Position numbers and translations under genes: made by a program. Below are positions 6,413 through 11,278 of a stretch of DNA of 11,278 nucleotides, one piece after another. This DNA is from Betaproteobacteria bacterium (GTDB taxonomy: Bacteria > Pseudomonadota > Gammaproteobacteria > Burkholderiales > Burkholderiaceae). The notes beneath the pieces were generated by a model. The model ran no database searches. It worked only from the letters and a program-made list of their open reading frames with translations, and had not been told where the DNA came from. The stretch covers positions 1 through 11,278 of the forward strand of contig CANIMS010000028.1 in NCBI GenBank assembly GCA_947468785.1, in the 5' to 3' direction. Numbering within the stretch: the stretch's first letter is position 1; the number at the start of each line of letters is the position of its first letter.

Positions 6413-7191
6413 TACTGTTTACCAGTTTCGACAAGTCTTGGTGTAAGACCCATCGCCTTGATTTTTTTCTCAGCCGCTTCAGCGGCCTCTTTATCGGCAT
6501 AAGGACCGGCACGAAGAACGTATAGCTTTGTGCCATCTGGACTGTTTTTGTTCAAAACATAATTCGGAATTTTTTGCTCTTTTAGTTTCGCAATCCATCC
6601 CTTAGCCCGCTCTTCCGAAGCAAAGGCACCGATTTGAATAACAAACTTTCCAGAGCCATTCAAAGCCGGGTTAGCAGTTGTATTAGCGGGAGCACCCACC
6701 ACCTCTTCGCCAGAGCCTAAGCCTAAAACACCGGATTTAGACGGAGCTGGGTTAGCTGCTTTAGTTTCGGTCTTTGCTTCAGCCTTAACTTCTGGCTTAG
6801 GGTCTGCTTTTGTTTCATTCACCGCTTCTTTTGAGGATGAATCAGAAGAAACTTCAGCCTTTGGTTTTTCAGTAGGCTTGGTGTCAACAGATGGGATTGG
6901 CAAACTCGTAACAATATTGACAGCAATATCGTTTGTAACCGACTTGGGTTTATTGTCCAAAATACGTGGCAAACCGACAACGGCGATGAGCACTAAAACT
7001 GCGGCGCCAATGAGGCGATGTCGGGCACGCTGTTGCTCTGGATCTTCAGTTAAAGCGAGCTCTTCAGCTTCTGCTGCGCGTTGAAAACTGCGTGGTGCGG
7101 GATTCTTGGTGGTGCGCCGACCCCTAACTGAACCTAAATCAAGGTCATCAGCCTGTCTTTTTCGCTTAAAAAGCTTCGGTAAACGAATCAT
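6412..7191 (-). CDS. SPOR domain protein, DedD-like
   Basis: This 259-residue protein is probably anchored in the inner membrane with its bulk in the periplasm. A basic N-terminus (about 1-58) precedes one membrane segment, LIGAAVLVLIAVVGLPRI (about 60-77). A low-complexity linker rich in Lys, Glu, Pro and Ala follows (about 104-150), then a Gly/Asn stretch. A C-terminal SPOR domain fills about 182-255, starting KFVIQIGAF with YVLRAGPYADKEAAE near its end. SPOR domains bind denuded peptidoglycan at the division septum. The architecture and the place between folC and cvpA match dedD of gammaproteobacteria, so a septal role is likely. The linker diverges quickly, so identity with DedD rests on layout and synteny. 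It starts three bases after the folC stop and ends overlapping cvpA by one base. Confidence 0.88.
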   Translation of the reverse strand: MIRLPKLFKRKRQADDLDLGSVRGRRTTKNPAPRSFQRAAEAEELALTEDPEQQRARHRLIGAAVLVLIAVVGLPRILDNKPKSVTNDIAVNIVTSLPIPSVDTKPTEKPKAEVSSDSSSKEAVNETKADPKPEVKAEAKTETKAANPAPSKSGVLGLGSGEEVVGAPANTTANPALNGSGKFVIQIGAFASEERAKGWIAKLKEQKIPNYVLNKNSPDGTKLYVLRAGPYADKEAAEAAEKKIKAMGLTPRLVETGKQ

Positions 7192-7194
7192 GGA

Positions 7195-8520
7195 TCAATG
7201 CGCCTGGTTGTTTCGATAAGCCATTACGCCTGCAACAGTATAGAAGGATCCGAAGATCACAATTCTATCACCCTCACCCGCCTGAGATAGCGCTTTTTGA
7301 TACGCTGCAGCAGGATCTGGGAAGCACTCAATTCCGCCATCTGCCCCATTTTTAGGCTGAACGCCCAATAGCTCAAGCCTGGCAGCAAGATCTTGGGCGC
7401 TAGCAGCCCTTTTTGTGGGTAAATCAGTGCAAAACCAAAAATCGACAATGTCCAATAAGGGTTTGATGACTCCATCAATATCTTTATCAGCCATGGCGCC
7501 AAAAATAGCATAGGTATAGGGGTGATACCCCATCCTCTCTAAGCCCTGGCCTAAGGTAGCGGCAGCATGAGGATTGTGGGCTACATCCAGGACAACTACA
7601 GGCTGCCCGGGCAGAACCTGAAAACGTCCTGGAAGCTCGACTAAGGCGAAACCATTACGAATATCTTGCGCGCTGACTGGCAAGCGTTGATGCAATGCCA
7701 TCAAGGCAGCGATCACAGCAGAAGCATTCAAAATTTGATTAGCGCCTCTCAGCGCTGGATATCCGAGGCCGCTAAAACGCTTTTGACGACCAGCCCAACC
7801 CCACTGCTGTTTATCGCCTTGAAAGTTGTAATCACGGCCTTGCAGCCAGAGGTCACAGCCCAATTCTTCAGCGTAGTCTATGAGAGTCTGAGGTGGCACT
7901 GGGTCGCCACACACTGCAATACGTCCTGGGCGAAAGATGCCTGCCTTTTCACGTGCAATGGCCTCTCGAGTTCCCCCTAAAAAATCGGCATGATCAATAT
8001 CAATACTCGTCACAATGGCGCAATCAGCATCAACAATATTGACAGCATCTAAGCGTCCACCCATGCCAACCTCTAAGACCACTGCATCTAATTGAGATTG
8101 AGAAAACAAATGCATGATGGCTAAGGTGGTGAATTCAAAATACGTCAGAGTTGGTGCATCTTCCAAACTCACTCGAGCATTCTCTACCGCAGCAAAATGT
8201 TTTAGTAAAAGATCATCATTTACATCAATACCATTGATATGGGCACGCTCATTAAATTTGAGTAAATGTGGTGAGGTGTGGCAACCCACTCGATAACCAG
8301 AGGCGAGCAAAATACTCTCAAGATAGGCGCAAGTAGAGCCTTTTCCATTGGTGCCAGCTACCGTAATCACCGGACAATCAAAATGCAAACCAAGGGCTTC
8401 TTTAACGCGATTAATGCGCGCTAAACCCATATCAATGCCTACTGGGTGAGCGGACTCAAGATGACTTAGCCACGCATCGAGGCTAGCAAATAAAATGGGG
8501 GCTTGGTGTGCTGTAGTCAA
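7195..8520 (-). CDS. folC: Dihydrofolate synthase / folylpolyglutamate synthase FolC
   Basis: This 441-residue Mur-ligase-family enzyme adds glutamate to dihydropteroate and then lengthens the polyglutamate tail of folates, using ATP. The P-loop is GTNGKGST (56-63). The omega-loop and metal-binding region has SPHLLKFNERAHING (about 82-96), and REAIAREKAGIFRPGR contains the lysine that is carbamylated in this family. The C-terminal domain has ELPGRFQ and VLDVAHNPHAA. The start is a TTG at 8520-8518. The first ATG is at residue 31, inside conserved sequence (LDAWLSHLE precedes it), so a start near TTG is required. It lies four bases after the accD stop, which points to translational coupling with accD. 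No strong Shine-Dalgarno is visible. The order accD-folC-SPOR gene is as in E. coli. Confidence 0.95.
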   Translation of the reverse strand: MTTAHQAPILFASLDAWLSHLESAHPVGIDMGLARINRVKEALGLHFDCPVITVAGTNGKGSTCAYLESILLASGYRVGCHTSPHLLKFNERAHINGIDVNDDLLLKHFAAVENARVSLEDAPTLTYFEFTTLAIMHLFSQSQLDAVVLEVGMGGRLDAVNIVDADCAIVTSIDIDHADFLGGTREAIAREKAGIFRPGRIAVCGDPVPPQTLIDYAEELGCDLWLQGRDYNFQGDKQQWGWAGRQKRFSGLGYPALRGANQILNASAVIAALMALHQRLPVSAQDIRNGFALVELPGRFQVLPGQPVVVLDVAHNPHAAATLGQGLERMGYHPYTYAIFGAMADKDIDGVIKPLLDIVDFWFCTDLPTKRAASAQDLAARLELLGVQPKNGADGGIECFPDPAAAYQKALSQAGEGDRIVIFGSFYTVAGVMAYRNNQAH

Positions 8521-8524
8521 GCGC

Positions 8525-9412
8525 TTAAACAGCTGCGCTACCCGCGATCGCAGGTTCTGGATGTTTTTGTAACAAGGCTAGCAAGCGAGCAATCTCAGCA
8601 CGCATCTGACGACGATCGACAATCATGTCAATCCCACCCTTTTGCATCAAAAACTCAGAGCGTTGAAAACCTTCAGGCAACTTTTCGCGAACCGTCTGTT
8701 CAATCACGCGCGGTCCTGCAAAACCAATCAATGCTTTTGGCTCGGCCATCACTACATCGCCCATAAAAGCAAAGCTAGCAGAAATACCGCCCATTGTTGG
8801 GTCTGTCAATACGCTAATGTAAGGCAGGCCTTTTTTAGATAGCAAGGTCAACATGGAATTGGTCTTTGCCATCTGAAACAGGGATAACAGAGACTCTTGC
8901 ATACGCGCACCGCCCGTTGCAGTGATGCAGATAAAGGGGCATTTCTTATCAAGCGCTTCTTGTGCACCGCGTGCAAAACGCTCGCCGACCACAGAACCCA
9001 TTGAGCCACCCATGTATTGAAATTCAAAACAAGCTGCTACAACGGGATTGCCTTCAATTTTTCCACCCATCGTAATCAATGCTTCAGACTCACCTGAAGC
9101 ATCATTTGCTTCTTTAATACGATCAGGATATTTTTTTGAGTCTTTGAACTTCAAAGGATCTACAGGATAAATATCAGCACCGATTTCATAGCGCCCCTTC
9201 TCATCTAAGAGGCTATCTAATCGCTGCCGAGCACCAATGCGCATATGGTGACTGCATTTTGGACAAACAGAAAGATTGGCCTCAAGATCGGTACTGTAAA
9301 GAACCGTTGCACAGTCTGGACACTTTACCCACAATCCTTCCGGAACGGATTTACGATTAATCGGATCCGTATGTTGAATTTGGGGAGGAAGTAACTTATC
9401 AATCCAGCTCAT
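8525..9412 (-). CDS. accD: Acetyl-CoA carboxylase carboxyltransferase subunit beta AccD
   Basis: Together with AccA this subunit moves CO2 from carboxybiotin to acetyl-CoA, making malonyl-CoA for fatty acids. The protein is 295 residues, close to the roughly 300 usual for AccD. A zinc ribbon at the N-terminus has C31, C34, C50 and C53 (CPDC and CPKC). The crotonase-like carboxyltransferase domain follows, with [11 protein letters not shown] (about 134-144), [11 protein letters not shown] and the oxyanion-type glycine segment [13 protein letters not shown]. The zinc ribbon is complete, which matters because it takes part in catalysis and in binding accA/accD mRNA in E. coli. It begins six bases after the trpA stop, and no clear Shine-Dalgarno stands before the ATG. 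The accA gene is not in the window, as usual. Confidence 0.97.
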   Translation of the reverse strand: MSWIDKLLPPQIQHTDPINRKSVPEGLWVKCPDCATVLYSTDLEANLSVCPKCSHHMRIGARQRLDSLLDEKGRYEIGADIYPVDPLKFKDSKKYPDRIKEANDASGESEALITMGGKIEGNPVVAACFEFQYMGGSMGSVVGERFARGAQEALDKKCPFICITATGGARMQESLLSLFQMAKTNSMLTLLSKKGLPYISVLTDPTMGGISASFAFMGDVVMAEPKALIGFAGPRVIEQTVREKLPEGFQRSEFLMQKGGIDMIVDRRQMRAEIARLLALLQKHPEPAIAGSAAV

Positions 9413-9418
9413 GAGTAT

Positions 9419-10216
9419 TTAGCTATCTAAGGCGTCGCGAATTTCACGAATAAAGGTTTCCAGTGATTGTACTGCCTGGCCTGGGGGCGCATCCTCTAAA
9501 AGGCGAATAATTCTGCTGCCGATCACCACTGCATCAGCGCTGGCTGATACGGCTTTAGCGCTGGCTGCATCACTAATACCAAACCCAACAGCAATAGGGA
9601 TAGCAGTTTCTTCCCGAATCTTAGGAATGATGCTCGCCACATCTTGGGTATTGAGATGGGATGCGCCAGTCACTCCTCGCATGGAAACATAATAGATATA
9701 ACCAGAAGCTATTTTGGCAGCCTCTTTAATGCGCTCATGGGATGAAGTAGGTGCCAATAAGAAAATCGGGTCAATACCTGCTACGCGCATCCGTGCAGCA
9801 AAATCCACACACTCTTCTGGCGGATAGTCAACAACCAGTACGCCATCGACACCAGCTGCTTTAGCTTCCGTAGCAAAACGTTCTGCACCCATTTGCTCAA
9901 CCGGATTTGCATACCCCATCAACACTACTGGCGTAGTTGCATCCTGTTTACGAAACTCTCGCACCATCTCCAAGCAACCATGCAAAGTTACACCTTGAGT
10001 TAATGCACGCTCAGATGATCTTTGAATGACAGGACCATCCGCCATCGGGTCGGAAAAAGGTACTCCCAACTCGATGACATTTGAGCCGCCCCGCACTAAT
10101 GCATGCATTAACTCAACCGTTAATTTAGGGTCTGGATCACCAGCAGTAATAAAGGGGATCAGCCCTTTTTTTCCAGAAGCTTTTAACTCCTGAAAGAGAG
10201 TCGCAATTTTTGACAT
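9419..10216 (-). CDS. trpA: Tryptophan synthase alpha chain TrpA
   Basis: This subunit splits indole-3-glycerol phosphate into indole and glyceraldehyde-3-phosphate and channels the indole to TrpB. At 265 residues it is full length for this TIM-barrel protein. The catalytic acids are E49 ([11 protein letters not shown]) and D60 (MADGPVIQ). Other family blocks are PFITAGDP near residue 21, LLAPTSS in the middle, the flexible loop RGVTGAS and the phosphate-binding VGFGIS and VIGSRI segments. It follows trpB by 47 bases and precedes accD by six. Only trpB and trpA are seen here. The rest of the trp pathway is not visible. Confidence 0.97.
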   Translation of the reverse strand: MSKIATLFQELKASGKKGLIPFITAGDPDPKLTVELMHALVRGGSNVIELGVPFSDPMADGPVIQRSSERALTQGVTLHGCLEMVREFRKQDATTPVVLMGYANPVEQMGAERFATEAKAAGVDGVLVVDYPPEECVDFAARMRVAGIDPIFLLAPTSSHERIKEAAKIASGYIYYVSMRGVTGASHLNTQDVASIIPKIREETAIPIAVGFGISDAASAKAVSASADAVVIGSRIIRLLEDAPPGQAVQSLETFIREIRDALDS

Positions 10217-10263
10217 AAGGATTTCTTATTCTTCTATTTTGTTCTTCTTGTTCTTTTCTATGA
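10217..10263 (-). other. Purine-rich trpB-trpA spacer with short repeats
   Basis: On the coding strand this 47-base spacer is almost all A and G, with GAACAA occurring twice in a row-like arrangement (AAGAACAAGAAGAACAAA) and AGAATAAGAAA after it. It has no hairpin and no strong Shine-Dalgarno. AAGAA near the trpA ATG is the best candidate. In many bacteria trpB and trpA overlap or nearly touch, so this gap is unusually long. Confidence 0.5.
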
Positions 10264-11278
10264 CTAACCTTCTGAACCGGTAGCCAAAGCAACGGTATGC
10301 ATGTCTTTATCGCCACGGCCAGAGAGGTTTACTAGGATCGTCTTATCTTTTGGCAAAGTCTTAGCGAGCTTGCATGCATAAGCAATGGCATGAGAAGACT
10401 CGAGAGCTGGGATGATGCCTTCGATTTGACAGCAATCATGAAAGGCTTTCAGGGCTTCTTCATCGGTAATGGCAACATAGTCAGCACGACCTGAGTCCTT
10501 TAACCATGCATGCTCTGGACCCACTCCTGGGTAATCCATCCCTGCAGATACAGAATGCGTTTCAGAAATCTGGCCATTCTCATCCTGCAATAAATAAGTA
10601 CGGTTGCCATGGAGTACGCCTGGCTTGCCAACGCACAATGCTGCCGAATGCAATCCACTACCAAGTCCATGGCCTGCTGCTTCAACACCAACAAGCTTGA
10701 CCTCTGGAAAATCAATGTAGGGATAAAAGATACCCATCGCATTAGAGCCACCACCTACACAGGCCAATACATAGTCTGGTTGACGACCGGTCATTTCAGG
10801 CATCTGCACCTTGCATTCTTCACCAATCACACTCTGAAAATCTCGCACCATCATTGGGTAAGGATGGGGTCCCGCTACAGTACCAATAATGTAGAAAGTA
10901 TTTTCAACATTGGTAACCCAATCACGCATCGCCTCATTGAGAGCATCTTTTAAAGTTTTTGTGCCAGATTCCACAGGCACTACCTTGGCGCCCAGTAACT
11001 TCATGCGAAAAACGTTTTGAGCCTGTCGCGCTACATCCACTGAGCCTTGATATACCGTGCAATCTAATCCAAAGCGCGCACAAATCGTTGCTGTTGCAAC
11101 GCCGTGCTGACCTGCTCCCGTTTCAGCAATGATGCGAGGCTTGCCCATACGTTTGGCAAGCATTGCCTGGCCAATCACATTGTTGATCTTATGAGCGCCC
11201 GTATGATTTAAGTCTTCGCGCTTTAAATATATCTGTGCACCACCTAGCATCTCACTCCAACGCTTAGCGTGATATACA
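10264..11278 (-). CDS. trpB: Tryptophan synthase beta chain TrpB, 5' end beyond the window
   Basis: This PLP enzyme joins indole and serine to make tryptophan in the alpha2-beta2 complex with TrpA. The frame is open to the right edge. Codons before the internal ATG at 11250 read VYHAKRWSE, the conserved sequence that precedes [14 protein letters not shown] in TrpB. The ATG is therefore not the true start and roughly 60-70 N-terminal residues lie outside. Visible are the PLP lysine in HTGAHKINN, the catalytic glutamate in ETGAGQHG, the phosphate-binding [10 protein letters not shown] and the C-terminal NLSGRGDKD motif. The C-terminus is complete, ending at TAG 10266-10264. Nothing suggests inactivation. 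Confidence 0.97.
   Translation of the reverse strand, partial: VYHAKRWSEMLGGAQIYLKREDLNHTGAHKINNVIGQAMLAKRMGKPRIIAETGAGQHGVATATICARFGLDCTVYQGSVDVARQAQNVFRMKLLGAKVVPVESGTKTLKDALNEAMRDWVTNVENTFYIIGTVAGPHPYPMMVRDFQSVIGEECKVQMPEMTGRQPDYVLACVGGGSNAMGIFYPYIDFPEVKLVGVEAAGHGLGSGLHSAALCVGKPGVLHGNRTYLLQDENGQISETHSVSAGMDYPGVGPEHAWLKDSGRADYVAITDEEALKAFHDCCQIEGIIPALESSHAIAYACKLAKTLPKDKTILVNLSGRGDKDMHTVALATGSEG

Noticed and set aside
6740..6880. Lys/Glu/Ala-rich stretch in the SPOR protein as a DNA tandem repeat
   Set aside because: The codons vary and no unit repeats exactly. It is a low-complexity periplasmic linker normal for this family.
7666..7980. Plus-strand open frame of 104 codons opposite folC
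   Set aside because: It has no ribosome site or family motif. The opposite strand encodes conserved FolC throughout.
10609..10953. Plus-strand open frame of 114 codons opposite trpB
   Set aside because: It is long but antisense to highly conserved TrpB sequence, and the translation has irregular Cys, His and Trp-rich composition without a known fold.
1..11278. tRNA, rRNA, CRISPR, insertion sequence, phage or toxin-antitoxin content
   Set aside because: By eye I found no cloverleaf, spaced direct-repeat array, transposase or integrase motif, and known genes fill nearly all the window.

Overview
The window looks like the chromosome of a free-living betaproteobacterium of the Burkholderiaceae, most likely Polynucleobacter or a close relative. 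This is inferred from moderate-to-low GC, tight gene packing and the gene order trpB-trpA-accD-folC-SPOR protein-cvpA-purF-metZ. I could not run a database search to confirm it. There are no RNA genes, insertion sequences, CRISPR arrays or phage genes, and no gene-free stretch longer than about 110 bases.

Left part (1-2405). A minus-strand unit starts with a small ArsR/SmtB-type regulator. It is followed by the first 58 codons of a Tat-exported protein whose N-terminus fits the sulfite dehydrogenase subunit SoxC. Divergently on the plus strand lie modB and modC, the permease and ATPase of a molybdate ABC transporter, with no modA beside them. The 110-base divergent spacer (540-649) holds a near-perfect 26-bp palindrome, a likely repressor operator. 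Close to modB there are also two overlapping inverted repeats. If the partial gene is soxC, the layout makes sense: SoxC carries a molybdenum cofactor, so a sulfur-oxidation operon and a molybdate importer share one control region.

Middle (2395-4243). A class I SAM-dependent methyltransferase runs tail-to-tail into modC, with an 11-bp overlap of the 3' ends. It sits directly behind metZ, the enzyme that incorporates sulfide into O-succinylhomoserine.

Right part (4303-11278), all minus strand. In transcription order this is trpB (start beyond the right edge), trpA, accD, folC, a DedD-like SPOR protein, cvpA, purF and metZ. Gaps in the accD-purF core run from 6 nt down to a 1-nt overlap, so this is almost certainly one long operon. 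It joins the last step of tryptophan synthesis, malonyl-CoA formation, folate polyglutamylation, an envelope/cell-division protein, the first step of purine synthesis and methionine synthesis. The accD-folC-dedD-cvpA-purF core is the same block known from gammaproteobacteria.

Most of the window is ordinary core metabolism. The parts that merit a second look are the divergent regulator/molybdate-transporter control region, the cysteines of the regulator, the methyltransferase behind metZ, and a hairpin between purF and metZ. I found no convincing novel system.
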